Source: Nostoc sp. LEGE 06077 (lineage in GTDB: Bacteria > Cyanobacteriota > Cyanobacteriia > Cyanobacteriales > Nostocaceae). Taken from it: a stretch of 64,000 nucleotides of DNA. The number at the start of each line of letters is the position of its first letter. Position 1 is the stretch's first letter. The stretch lies in NCBI RefSeq assembly GCF_015207705.1, contig NZ_JADEWI010000039.1:1-64000 (forward strand). The letters run 5' to 3'. Shown one piece after another: positions 1 to 8,067 of the stretch. Below the pieces are notes generated by a model that was not told the origin of the DNA, did no database searches, and saw nothing but the letters and a program-made list of their open reading frames with translations. A program made the translations under genes and the position numbers.

Positions 1-67
1 CCGGATGCACACCACACAGCCGTTTGAATTCTTCTGGTTTGAGGTTCTTTACCTTTTCGTAGCTCAT
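1..67 (-). mobile_element. IS5-type transposase, N-terminal fragment (cut by window edge)
   Basis: Reading the minus strand from the ATG at 67, 22 codons are open to the window edge and begin MSYEKVKNLKPEEF, then a Cys-Gly-Val-His segment. I recognise this as the N-terminus of IS5-superfamily (DDE) transposases common in Nostoc. The stretch at about 108-127 upstream of the start looks like the outer end of the element (terminal inverted repeat reading GACCTCTTGCAAAAGTC on the minus strand). The rest of the element lies left of the window, so intactness cannot be judged. The family call rests on a short peptide. Confidence 0.6.
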
Positions 68-125
68 AGATGTCAAGAAAGCTCTCAGCTACTTTTCCCA
101 CGCTCATGGGACTTTTGCAAGAGGT

Positions 126-371
126 CTAATCTTTAACAAGTAAACTCAAACTTTCTCTTAACCTTAAACCAGTACCGTAAATTAACTTAATTAAAATTTG
201 ATGTACTTCAGATAATTCTTGAAGAATTCCAAGAAATTCATCTTTTGTGAATACCGTTGGTAAAGATTTAGATTTCTTTATATTTACCGCACATACTTTT
301 AAACCTAATCTCTTAATAATTCTTTGTAGAAAAATATCTAATCCTCTAAATAAGGATGTTATAGGGAAAAA
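126..371 (-). pseudogene. Remnant of an integron-integrase-like tyrosine recombinase
   Basis: The minus-strand frame from about 371 to the TAG at 126-128 encodes some 80 residues without a usable start. It includes SLPTVFTKDEFLGILQEL followed by LIYGTGLRLRESLSLLVKD. The YGTGLRLRE segment is the conserved box I region of tyrosine recombinases, where the first catalytic Arg sits, and the spacing and 'LP.V.T..E' lead-in resemble integron integrases (IntI) most closely. The homology stops exactly where the IS5-type end begins (about 127), so the gene was probably cut by that insertion. The 5' part is also lost, with a stop in frame at 372-374, and the catalytic Tyr domain is absent. It cannot be an active enzyme. 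Confidence 0.65.
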
Positions 372-656
372 TTATTGATAATACTAAGGAATATACAAAA
401 AAATTCTATTTAATCCTCCCGTGAAGGGTGATTATATGGAAGAATTCGGTATAATATCCAAACAAACTATTTAAGAAAAAAGTTTCCTATAGATTTAAGA
501 CAATATATAAGCTGTAATGCTTGGTATATTAGGTTTGAAAAACATTATACAGAAATTTTCCGTGTAACAAATAGTTATGCGGCTAGTTTCTGCGTTGAGG
601 GGTTAAACAGAAGATCGGGGTAGAATAGCCAAGAAGGTAAATATTTTTCTAGAGTT
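372..656. other. Gene-free AT-rich stretch next to the recombinase remnant
   Basis: No convincing reading frame. The segment near 564-607 contains GTTAAAC, which fits the integron core-site pattern GTTRRRY, but the flanking sequence does not form the paired arms of an attC site. A possible ribosome binding stretch (AAGAAGGTAA, about 631-640) precedes the next gene. Confidence 0.3.
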
Positions 657-1106
657 ATGATTAAATATTTTGCTTATGGCTCAAATTTAAACTTGGAAAG
701 GTTGAAAAGTAGAGGGGTCACAGTATATGACTCTGAACAAGGAACCCTTGAAGACTGGAGACTGGTTTTCAATGTAATAGATGAAACTTTGATAGGTGCA
801 GGGTTTGCAAACATTGAACCTTGTAAAGGTTGTAAAGTCGAGGGTCTAATATATTCAATCAGTGACTCATCCATAGCTAATCTAGATAAGTTTGAAGATC
901 ATCCAAGAGATTATATGAAAGATTATGTGGATGTCATAGATTGTAATGGTGAGAAGATCAAATGTTTAACTTATATTGCACAAAAAAATAGAACACAGCC
1001 CAGTCTTATGCCAACTGAAGAATATCTTAACCACATACTAAAAGGTCGAGAATGGTTCAGTGAAGTGTATTATCAGAATCTTCTAAAGGTTAAGAAGTCT
1101 CCATGA
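657..1106 (+). CDS. Gamma-glutamylcyclotransferase-like (AIG2/GGCT fold) protein
   Basis: A 149-residue protein with the family hallmarks: YFAYGSNL at residues 4-11 (substrate-binding loop), FANIEP at 50-55, GLIYSI at about 63-68, and the LDKFEDHP segment whose Glu80 occupies the catalytic acid position. Family members cleave gamma-glutamyl amines or dipeptides to release 5-oxoproline. The real substrate here is unknown, and small bacterial members often sit in accessory regions. The stop codon overlaps the start of the next gene (ATGA), so the two are probably translated together. The neighbourhood (recombinase remnant, IS end) suggests acquired DNA. Confidence 0.72.
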   Translation: MIKYFAYGSNLNLERLKSRGVTVYDSEQGTLEDWRLVFNVIDETLIGAGFANIEPCKGCKVEGLIYSISDSSIANLDKFEDHPRDYMKDYVDVIDCNGEKIKCLTYIAQKNRTQPSLMPTEEYLNHILKGREWFSEVYYQNLLKVKKSP

Positions 1107-1645
1107 ATGACCTCATAGCTTTCCTGCTAGGATTTATATCAAATTTTATAACATCTGCGCTTTTTCTAGCTTTCTTGAGAAAGATAAAACCTCAAATTTT
1201 TATCTCTGACTCAATCGCAAAAGGTAGAAGTTCAGATAACAAAGTCGAATATATGTTTAAAATTATAAACCTTACTAAGCGTGATGTAATTGATGTAAAA
1301 GCAGAACTATTTTTAATTAAGCCTTTTCAAGTAGACGGCGGATTTATACGTGAATTTTGCCATGTTTCTTTAATTACTAGTAGCTTAATGGAAATCAAAG
1401 GTATTAATAATCAAAAGAGTTTTACAGACTATGACTTTTGCTTCAAAACAAGGGATAACTTAGAAAGCAATTGGAAAAAAGGGCAATTTCTACTATTCAG
1501 AGTACAAGTCACAGACTCAGTTTCAGGATTTAAGAGAGTATTTTCCAGAGAATTTTCTAGTTTGGGGGATATAAAAGAAGGTGAGTTTGAAATAGGCAAA
1601 TCTAAAGTTGTCAAGAAGCTAGTTCATAATTCTCGGAGGCAATGA
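1103..1645 (+). CDS. Hypothetical membrane-anchored protein with beta-rich domain
   Basis: 180 residues, not recognised. One N-terminal hydrophobic segment (about residues 4-25) is followed by a basic turn and then a mostly beta-patterned domain (alternating hydrophobics such as FKIINLTKRDVIDVKAELFL). The C-terminus is Lys/Arg rich. The start ATG overlaps the stop of the GGCT-like gene by four bases, indicating translational coupling and a possible shared function. The topology predicts a small cytoplasm- or periplasm-facing Ig-like domain tethered to the membrane. No family can be named. Confidence 0.55.
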   Translation: MNDLIAFLLGFISNFITSALFLAFLRKIKPQIFISDSIAKGRSSDNKVEYMFKIINLTKRDVIDVKAELFLIKPFQVDGGFIREFCHVSLITSSLMEIKGINNQKSFTDYDFCFKTRDNLESNWKKGQFLLFRVQVTDSVSGFKRVFSREFSSLGDIKEGEFEIGKSKVVKKLVHNSRRQ

Positions 1646-1655
1646 GTTTTATGGT

Positions 1656-1802
1656 TTAATTTGAGACTTGTGTCTGATCGATGTAAAAACTTGGTTGACT
1701 CGGAGTAGCAGAAGGGGTCAGTGTTCCAGCAAAGATAAAATAGGCTTGCAACACCGGAATGCTGCTGAATATTAAATACAGAGAGCGATCGCCATCAAAC
1801 AT
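1656..1802 (-). CDS. Possible 48-residue hydrophobic ORF downstream of ycf19
   Basis: ATG at 1802 to TAA at 1656 gives 48 codons starting MFDGDRSLYLIFSS with a hydrophobic middle (PVLQAYFIFAGTL) and a Ser/Pro/Gln-rich tail. The frame stays open upstream almost to the end of the ycf19 gene, so it could be the tail of a decayed gene. There is no clear ribosome binding site. It could be a remnant, a real small membrane protein, or chance. Confidence 0.25.
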   Translation of the reverse strand: MFDGDRSLYLIFSSIPVLQAYFIFAGTLTPSATPSQPSFYIDQTQVSN

Positions 1803-1846
1803 GATTAAGTTGGTGCCGGAAGTGCGATCGCATCCTCCCCTATCCC

Positions 1847-2140
1847 CTAACTAACATGAGACATCATCGTCAGCAGTCCTTGTTGTCCTAGCAGGATTTC
1901 TCGCACCAAGCTGAAAATTCCTACCCAAATAATTGGGGTAATATCGACTCCGCCAATGGGTGGTACTAGCTTACGTAAAGGCAGCAAAAATGGCTCTGTC
2001 GGCCAAGCTATCAGATTGAAGGGCAATTGATTCAAATTCACTTGTGGAAACCAAGTGAGAATAATGCGGAAAATAAAGAGGAATGTCATCAGTCCCAACA
2101 GCGGGCCGAGAATCCAAACGGTCAAGTTAACGCCAGTCAT
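1847..2140 (-). CDS. ycf19: YggT/Ycf19 family membrane protein
   Basis: 97 residues, the usual size for this family. Two hydrophobic segments (about residues 8-30 and 66-85) flank a loop carrying PTEPFLLPLRKLVPPIGG, close to the conserved YggT motif (P-x-P-x-R-x-x-x-P-x-x-G-G-x-D). Homologues in cyanobacteria and chloroplasts (Ycf19, CCB3) are linked to thylakoid or cytochrome b6f assembly and nucleoid distribution; in other bacteria YggT is tied to ion stress or division. The gene faces away from psbX, so it is a separate transcript. Confidence 0.85.
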   Translation of the reverse strand: MTGVNLTVWILGPLLGLMTFLFIFRIILTWFPQVNLNQLPFNLIAWPTEPFLLPLRKLVPPIGGVDITPIIWVGIFSLVREILLGQQGLLTMMSHVS

Positions 2141-2340
2141 CGGTTTGAGCTACTATTTTTGAACAAAGAAAATTCTGTGAAGGAAGTTAGGAAGTTTTAA
2201 GCTTTGTCAAGCAATATATATATTTTATTGCAAATGCCAGTCAAGCAATTTTAGATTTTAAATTTTAGATTTTAGTATTAATAGCACGTAAGTCTCGAAA
2301 AATCCTAGTTTTGCGTCTCTAGCTTCTCAGATCTAGTTTT

Positions 2341-2430
2341 ATAGCTATAGCCAAGTTAGTTAGGATATCGGTAAGCGATAAAACTTAGACAATAAGAGAC
2401 TTTTAACTCTGTCACCTGTCACCTGTCACC
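2341..2430 (+). repeat. Dispersed repeat family, copy 1 (~90 bp)
   Basis: The core 'CGGTAAGCGATAAAA' followed by 'TTAGACAATAAGAGACTTTT' and 'AACTCTGTCACCTGTC' recurs at 9121-9176 (partial, same strand) and at 28801-28887 (opposite strand, near full length). All three copies lie in intergenic DNA. The end is a heptamer run (CACCTGT repeated), linking the family to STRR sequences. Confidence 0.7.
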
Positions 2431-2524
2431 TTTACCCTGCCATACCACTCATAGCAAAAGGCTTCTCAAGGAAGTACTACACTATTAGAATTATGATGAA
2501 GTGTGTAAAAAAAGGTTGAGAACA

Positions 2525-2644
2525 ATGACACCATCTTTAGCAAATTTTCTTTGGAGTCTGGCTTGGGGTACTGCGATCGTTGTTATCCCTGCTACCGTTG
2601 GGCTAATCTTCATTAGCCAAAAAGATAAAATCCAACGTTCATAA
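2525..2644 (+). CDS. psbX: Photosystem II reaction centre protein PsbX
   Basis: 39 residues: MTPSLANFLWSLAWGTAIV, then a hydrophobic stretch and the polar tail ISQKDKIQRS. This is the full-length, single-helix PsbX of photosystem II, which sits near cytochrome b559 and the Q_B/Q_C quinone exchange region. Helix residues are about 11-31. An AGGTTGAGA stretch lies just before the ATG. It is followed about 260 bp later by ycf66 on the same strand. Confidence 0.95.
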   Translation: MTPSLANFLWSLAWGTAIVVIPATVGLIFISQKDKIQRS

Positions 2645-2652
2645 TTCTTTGG

Positions 2653-2798
2653 TGAGTCAGTTTGACTCTAATACCAAATTGTCTGTCAGCTATTTACCCA
2701 ATTGCATTAACAGTAGCAATCTTCCTAGTGAGGACAGGGTATACTTAGCTGACAGACATCAATTTTTATTTGGCTGGCAATTGATAAATAGCTGCCAA
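2653..2798 (+). repeat. Inverted repeats in the psbX-ycf66 spacer
   Basis: GTCTGTCAGCT at 2681-2691 is perfectly complementary to AGCTGACAGAC at 2747-2757. A second, alternative pairing joins CAGCTATTTACCCAATTG (2687-2704) to CAATTGATAAATAGCTG (2778-2794). A small hairpin GAGTCA-GTT-TGACTC (2653-2667) follows the psbX stop. The two long pairings are mutually exclusive, which would suit an RNA switch, a processing site or an attenuator. A 65-codon frame covering the segment is not credible. Confidence 0.45.
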
Positions 2799-2903
2799 TC
2801 TTCTGAGCCAGAAGCTTTGGAGCTTAACTATATTGTGATTAATTAAAGTAGTGATTTTAATTGTGACTCGCTAACATAGATTGTGATATTGGGATAAAGA
2901 ACA

Positions 2904-3818
2904 ATGCTAAATTTTGGGCTGAACTCAGCCAGTGTTCTGGCTCAGGTCAATGTAGGGACAAACTCAGCCAGTATTCTAGGAATTTTCCTGGCTGTGGCTG
3001 GGGCAGCGCTGTATTTTTTGCGGACTGTACGCCCAGAACTTTCAAGAGATCAAGATATCTTTTTTGCAGCTGTAGGTTTACTCTGCGGCTTTATTCTCAT
3101 ATTCCAAGGATGGCGCTTAGACCCGATTCTGCAATTTGGGCAACTGCTTTTAGTAGGTACAACGGTGTTTTTTGCTGTAGAAAGTATTCGCCTACGCAGC
3201 ATTGCTACGCAACAAGCCAAGCGCAACACCCCGATTGTAGATAGAGAACGAGAAGTCAGCGATAATTATTCCTATAAGAGGCGCAGAGACTATGAGGCTG
3301 AGGTAGAAGACGAATATGAGCCATTGCCTTATGAGGAAGAAGAGCCTCCTGTACGCCCCAGAATTCGCGGTAGCAAAGATGAACGCTCAACCCGTGATGA
3401 TTATTCTGAGGAGCAACCACCCCGCCGTTCCAATCGCCGCACTAGCACTAGTAATGAACGGACAGAAACAACTGATAAAAATCGTCGGCGGACTTCTGCG
3501 CGTTCCACAAGCCGTCCGGCGGAGAGATCTGACGATGAAAGTTGGGGTTCTTCTTCTAGTAGACAGGTAGACGATTGGGAAAATCCGAGTGATGAAGTGC
3601 GAAAATCTTCTCGTCGTAGTAGTAATGGTACTCAGCGTCCAGACAGTCGGCAAGATGATGTGCCAACTAGACCCAGAAAACGCCGTCCACCAGCAGACAC
3701 AACTTCTCGCCGCGAGAGTGTGGATGATGATGTAATCTCGGCAGATTATGTCCCATACAAGCCGATTGATCGATCTGATGATGAATCGGATAATTCAACT
3801 AATTTTGATGATGTATAA
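2904..3818 (+). CDS. ycf66: Ycf66 family protein
   Basis: 304 residues. The first ~100 form the Ycf66 domain with hydrophobic segments at about 22-40, 52-68 and 78-92 and the motif FQGWRLDPILQFGQLLL. The remainder (from about residue 105) is highly charged and low-complexity, rich in Arg, Ser, Asp and Glu, and probably disordered. Ycf66 is conserved in cyanobacteria and some plastids, and its function is unsettled. Position downstream of psbX fits a thylakoid role. The long acidic-basic tail varies between species. Confidence 0.85.
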   Translation: MLNFGLNSASVLAQVNVGTNSASILGIFLAVAGAALYFLRTVRPELSRDQDIFFAAVGLLCGFILIFQGWRLDPILQFGQLLLVGTTVFFAVESIRLRSIATQQAKRNTPIVDREREVSDNYSYKRRRDYEAEVEDEYEPLPYEEEEPPVRPRIRGSKDERSTRDDYSEEQPPRRSNRRTSTSNERTETTDKNRRRTSARSTSRPAERSDDESWGSSSSRQVDDWENPSDEVRKSSRRSSNGTQRPDSRQDDVPTRPRKRRPPADTTSRRESVDDDVISADYVPYKPIDRSDDESDNSTNFDDV

Positions 3819-3869
3819 AACTGTTGGGATAGATGTAAGCTAGAGGCGATGTAAAAAATAACAGTTGAG

Positions 3870-4430
3870 GTGAATAAATTTACGCCTACCTTGTGGCTCC
3901 AAAGACCGATTCATTGGAGCCTGATTTTTGGCTTAATGAGCTTACTGGTATCTTGTGGTGCCAGTGATATTCCCCTTGGGCCTACTTCTCTGAATAGTCG
4001 TTACACGGAAGAACAACCGACGTTAAGTGGCAACGGTCGGTTTTTGGCATTTGTCTCCAATCGTAATAGTAGTCACCAATTACTGGTGTATGACTTGCAA
4101 CAACAAATATTTGTGAGAACGCCGGGTTTAAACCGCTCAGAGACAATCAGTGAAAGTCCTAGCTTGAGCTACACAGGGCGTTATATTGTTTATTTAACTA
4201 GCGACCAAGGTAGACCAGTGGTAGCTCTTTACGATCGCGCTACCCAACAATCACAAGTCATGACTCCTGTCTATCGTGGCTGGGTACGAAATCCGGGTAT
4301 TAGCCCTGATGGACGTTATGTTGTCTTTGAAACGGCCAGTCGTGGTCAATGGGATATTGAAGTTTTAGATCGTGGCCCTAATGTTGAATTAGATATTCCC
4401 AATGGTGCAACGGTGGATGCGCCGAATTAA
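3870..4430 (+). CDS. TolB-like beta-propeller lipoprotein (paralogue 1)
   Basis: GTG start; a stop lies in frame shortly upstream and no other start fits. The N-terminus has a hydrophobic segment ending in the lipobox LVSC (Cys at about 29), predicting a lipoprotein. The mature part holds three PD40/TolB-type blades: SGNGRFLAFVSNR, SYTGRYIVYLTSDQGRP and SPDGRYVVFETASRGQWDIE. At 186 residues it can form only part of a propeller, so it may dimerise or act as a small binding module. The next gene is a paralogue in the same orientation. Function unknown. Confidence 0.75.
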   Translation: MNKFTPTLWLQRPIHWSLIFGLMSLLVSCGASDIPLGPTSLNSRYTEEQPTLSGNGRFLAFVSNRNSSHQLLVYDLQQQIFVRTPGLNRSETISESPSLSYTGRYIVYLTSDQGRPVVALYDRATQQSQVMTPVYRGWVRNPGISPDGRYVVFETASRGQWDIEVLDRGPNVELDIPNGATVDAPN

Positions 4431-4477
4431 AGTGTGAAGTATGAAGTATGAAATTTTGTCCTGTAGCATCTTACGGC

Positions 4478-4505
4478 TTGACCATTGACTATTGACCAAT
4501 GACCA
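4478..4505 (+). repeat. STRR heptamer run supplying a start codon
   Basis: Degenerate heptamers TTGACCA-TTGACTA-TTGACCA-ATGACCA. The ATG in the last unit is the start codon of the following lipoprotein gene, so the repeat forms both the leader and codons 1-2. Confidence 0.7.
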
Positions 4506-5026
4506 ATCGCACCATTTTTATACCTATATTTGCTTGCTGTAGTTTACTAACTGGTTGTTTTGGCTATCCCCGGTTGGTTAGTTATCCTTTTGATCCGGGG
4601 GGACGGAGTATTAATAGTTTGGCTTCGGAATTAAATCCGCAAACTTCGGGGAGATATATTGTGTTTACTAGCGATCGCCGGGGTAGCCAAGATGTTTATA
4701 TGTTTGATACTCTGACGCGTAATTTAATTGATTTACCTGGGTTAAATTCGTTAGATACCATCGCTTCTCACCCTAGCGTTTCGGAAGATGGGCGTTATGT
4801 TGTGTTTGCGGCTAGTCGCCAGGGGCGATCGGCTATTTTTGTTTATGACCGAGAAACTCGCCAATCACGTAATTTAACTAATAATCTGCAAGCGGAAGTG
4901 CGTAACCCTACGATTAGCGCTGATGGTAGTCGAATTGCTTTTGAATCAACTAATAATGGGCAGTGGGATATTTTAGTTTATGACCGCTTTGGGCGACCAT
5001 TGGATATACCCCAAGACCCTAGATAA
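4499..5026 (+). CDS. TolB-like beta-propeller lipoprotein (paralogue 2)
   Basis: 175 residues. The N-terminal hydrophobic stretch ends in LLTGC (lipobox Cys at about 20). Three WD40-like/PD40 blades follow: TSGRYIVFTSDRRGSQDVYM, SEDGRYVVFAASRQGRSAIF and SADGSRIAFESTNNGQWDIL. It is clearly paralogous to the preceding gene in length, blade order and the closing GQWDI motif. The start ATG lies inside an STRR heptamer run, so either the leader was rebuilt by the repeat or the true start differs. No other start keeps the signal peptide. Likely exported and lipid-anchored. Confidence 0.75.
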   Translation: MTNRTIFIPIFACCSLLTGCFGYPRLVSYPFDPGGRSINSLASELNPQTSGRYIVFTSDRRGSQDVYMFDTLTRNLIDLPGLNSLDTIASHPSVSEDGRYVVFAASRQGRSAIFVYDRETRQSRNLTNNLQAEVRNPTISADGSRIAFESTNNGQWDILVYDRFGRPLDIPQDPR

Positions 5027-5031
5027 AAATT

Positions 5032-5064
5032 CTCACTCAGCACTTAGCACTCAGTACTCAGCAC
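5032..5064. repeat. STRR heptamer run at the 3' end of sdhB
   Basis: Heptamers of the CTCAGCA/CTTAGCA type. On the minus strand the last codons and stop of the iron-sulfur protein gene (…KKC, stop at 5058-5060) lie inside the run. Confidence 0.75.
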
Positions 5065-6062
5065 TTTTTACTTTCCTTTTGTACAGATTCAATGAGCGAT
5101 CGCACTTGTTGTGTACCTTCAGATGCTTCAAAGGACAAGGGGAATTTACCTTTAACAAGCATTCTTAATCCCAGAGGTGCAAGACTAAGTAATCCTCTGA
5201 GGTCACGCAAATAATTACCAACAACTTGTAAACCAAATTGGCGTTCATCAATCCAACCACCTTCTTTGACCAACTCGACTAAAACTTTGCGGTGGCGAAT
5301 TGACCGAGTGTCAGTTTTTTGTTTGTTTGAAAGAATTTCTTGTTTAATTTTGCTGATTTGTTCGAGGGGTGCGACTTCCATTGGACACACTGAATCGCAA
5401 TATAAACAACGAGTACAACCCCACACTCCTTTAGTACCTTCGTTGTAATTTTCTAAGCGATTCTCTGTAGTGCTATCACGAGAATCTGCAACCATACGAT
5501 ACGCTTTAGCTAATGCATGAGGTCCGACAAAATCGGGATTAACTTCACGGGCATTGCATTCCGAATAACAAGCCCCGCACATGATACAGTTACCAGTTTG
5601 ATCAAGAAGCGATCGCTCTTGCGGTGTTTGTAAAAATTCTCGTTCTGGGATTTGTCGCGCTGCTGTACTTACATAAGGAGCAACTGCCTCCAAATTATCC
5701 CAAAAACTGCTCATATCTACTACTAAATCTTTAATCACGGGCATATTACCCAAAGGTGCAACCGTGATTTCTAGGTGGGGATTTGTCGTATTTTTTAACG
5801 ATTGTATTTGTTGTAATCTCGCAATTTCACTGCCAACGTTTTCTTTGCAAGCTAAAGCCGAACGCCCATTGATTCGCATTGCACAACTGCCACAAATAGT
5901 ATTGCGACAATTTTTGCGAAATGCTAATGTGCCATCTTGCTCCCATTTAATTCGATTTAGACAGTCAAGGATTGTATTACCAGGGTCTACCTCTAGAGGG
6001 TAAGTTTGCACAACAGGCACAGAATTTTGTTGCTGCCGAATAATCTTAAAAATAACTTCCAT
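5058..6062 (-). CDS. sdhB: Succinate dehydrogenase/fumarate reductase iron-sulfur subunit
   Basis: 334 residues from the ATG at 6062; the frame is open 16 codons further, to 6110, but homologues start at MEVIFKI. The [2Fe-2S] ligands are in CRNTICGSCAM and the later Cys (about 52, 57, 60, 72). Two cluster motifs follow: CIMCGACYSEC (159-169) and CTRCLYCDSVCP (216-227). It passes electrons from succinate oxidation to quinone in the thylakoid or plasma membrane. No flavoprotein or anchor subunit is adjacent, which is usual in cyanobacteria where sdh genes are scattered. It is longer than the ~240-residue E. coli SdhB because of a C-terminal extension. The C-terminus ends within an STRR. Confidence 0.88.
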   Translation of the reverse strand: MEVIFKIIRQQQNSVPVVQTYPLEVDPGNTILDCLNRIKWEQDGTLAFRKNCRNTICGSCAMRINGRSALACKENVGSEIARLQQIQSLKNTTNPHLEITVAPLGNMPVIKDLVVDMSSFWDNLEAVAPYVSTAARQIPEREFLQTPQERSLLDQTGNCIMCGACYSECNAREVNPDFVGPHALAKAYRMVADSRDSTTENRLENYNEGTKGVWGCTRCLYCDSVCPMEVAPLEQISKIKQEILSNKQKTDTRSIRHRKVLVELVKEGGWIDERQFGLQVVGNYLRDLRGLLSLAPLGLRMLVKGKFPLSFEASEGTQQVRSLIESVQKESKKC

Positions 6063-7450
6063 TACCACCAACCAAAGTCTTAAAATTGCTTTACCAGCCT
6101 TAGAAATCATGAGTAAAGGCTAGTAGGTGCGAAAATTGAGCTATACTCTTGTTGCTCTTAATTCAAAGCCAAGTTTTAAAAGGCTGATGAGCAAAGAGCT
6201 ACTGATTCTAATTTAAGGATAACCATTAAAATTTTAGTTGTATTAGCACCATGTCAGAGATTTATGTTAAGCTCTGAGCTTTAGTCATAAACAGGCGATC
6301 GCAGCTTACCTGTTTATGAGTTAAAAATAAAAGAGTTTTTCTGGCAGAACAACTCCATTATTATTCAATACACTTCATCTGCTTAATACATCTTTATATC
6401 AAAAAGAGTCTTATCTCAAATCTACTGGTTGGAGAAATCAGCGAAATAATTGCCAAAAGTTAATTTTTGGCTGATATAGAAGTGTTAAAGCTGATAATAA
6501 ACATCTGAATCGCGGTAATTAAGTACTTGACAGATGTGCAATATATTTATTCTTCCCAAAGACAGGCACTCAAAATACCTGAGAGGATGTTTGTCTTATG
6601 AGAATAAACCTGGAGGTGAAACCTCTGGACATTTTTGTCTCTTCTCAATCTCCAACATCAAAGAATGGCACTCACTCAAAACTGCTGATCGAAATTTAGA
6701 TGAATTTTTATAAAAGTGATGCAGCAATACACACCGTAGCTAACAAACCAGAATGAAAATCCTGACTGCTTATTGCCTCGTTAAGCTAAATGATTGAGAT
6801 AAAAGTTTCTCTGTAAATTAAATTCAAACTTAAACAATTATTTTGCTATTATTAGTCCATGCTAGTATTTAATATAAAATTACGAAGTCACAAAACCAGT
6901 CTCAATCGTCGTATAAGCGCGATTACCACTACTTTGTTTTTTCGTAACGGAGAGACATAAAATTTTCTGTCTCTACATCTGAGACAAAAGGAATATGTCT
7001 TCAGAGCAGATTCAAATACTATGCTGTCTTAAGCTTAAGAGGAAGAATGGGTTAAAACACACAACTCAAGAGCAATAAAGGCAAGCACTGAAAGTGGAAA
7101 ACCTGGAATTTCTTGGGTCTACTACTTATTTAGAGTAGAAACAACCTCATTTGTAAAGGTGGCTTAAAGTTACACCGCTACAGTAGCGCCAAAAGAGAAA
7201 ATCATTTTGTTTTCAATGGCGAATCATGGTTAAAAGTGCCGTAAAATCAACAAAGTAAATGCCTGTGACAACCCTAACCTTTAATCTGTTGCAGGCAAAC
7301 ATAATATAGGCGCTTGTGGCTCCTCTATCAGTAGCAATTTAACCCTTCCCTAAAGTTTTGAGCATCTTTTTACGGATACTCAAAAGTTAAATACTGGCAT
7401 CAGGCTACATAGTTTATCAGTTTGGAGAGAGTAAGGATAATTTGAGCGTA
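6063..7450. other. 1.4-kb gene-free region upstream of calA
   Basis: No credible reading frame on either strand. Small inverted repeats are visible: GAGGT-GAA-ACCTC near 6612 and GAGACA(10 nt)TGTCTC near 6951. It is the divergent upstream region of sdhB and calA and probably holds a long 5' leader, several promoters or a small RNA; none can be placed with confidence. Confidence 0.4.
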
Positions 7451-7882
7451 ATGACAGAAACTGCAACTGCACCATTAACTGGAAAAGCACTGCTTGCTAA
7501 GGTAAAAGAACTTTCTAATTTACCCAGAAGAGAAAGAGCAAAACAGTGTGGCTATTACACTGTTACTAAAAATAACCAGGTGCGCGTCAATCTTACAGAT
7601 TTTTATGACGCTTTATTATCGGCTAGAGGAATTCCTTTAAGTCCAGAAGCACCTAAAGATGGCCGTGGCCGCGAACCGACATATCGGGTTAGTGTTCATC
7701 AAAATGGTCAAATTGTCATTGGTGCAACTTACACTAAGGCAATGGGTTTAAAAGCTGGAGATGAATTTGAAATTAGGCTGGGATACAAGCACATTCACCT
7801 GATTCAACTAGGTGAAAGTGATAAGAAAATCTCCCCAGAGGACATTGATGAGGTAGAAGAAGACTTAGACGACGAAGAGTAA
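7451..7882 (+). CDS. calA: Cyanobacterial AbrB-like transcription factor (cyAbrB, CalA type)
   Basis: 143 residues from the ATG at 7451. A TTG three codons upstream (7442) is closer to GTAAGGA, so the start is not certain. The sequence has the cyAbrB signature: TGKALLAKVKELS, RERAKQCGYYTV, GRGREPTYRVSVHQNGQIV and GATYTKAMGLKAGDEFEI, the last being the C-terminal AbrB-like swapped-hairpin DNA-binding domain. The tail is acidic. In Nostoc PCC 7120 the homologue CalA binds hydrogenase-gene promoters, and family members tune carbon/nitrogen and redox genes. The very long upstream region suggests complex control of this regulator. Confidence 0.9.
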   Translation: MTETATAPLTGKALLAKVKELSNLPRRERAKQCGYYTVTKNNQVRVNLTDFYDALLSARGIPLSPEAPKDGRGREPTYRVSVHQNGQIVIGATYTKAMGLKAGDEFEIRLGYKHIHLIQLGESDKKISPEDIDEVEEDLDDEE

Positions 7883-8067
7883 ATTTGCGAATGGTAGGGA
7901 GAAGTTGAAGGTAAGTGCTGGAATACATATCCCTATTAATACAGCAAATAACTCTGTTTAAGAATTCTGTACTAATAAAACGATAGGATTACACCTGTTG
8001 CTAAAACCACAAATTTTAGTAGAGTCTTGAAGAGAAACCAAGAAATCTATTGTGTCAGTAGTCTATC

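Noticed and set aside
560-610. Possible integron attC site (GTTAAAC core)
   Set aside because: No matching RYYYAAC partner and no imperfect palindrome between them; the core alone is expected by chance.
2649-2846. 65-codon frame after psbX
   Set aside because: Overlies inverted repeats, has no homologous look, and the DNA is better explained as structured spacer.
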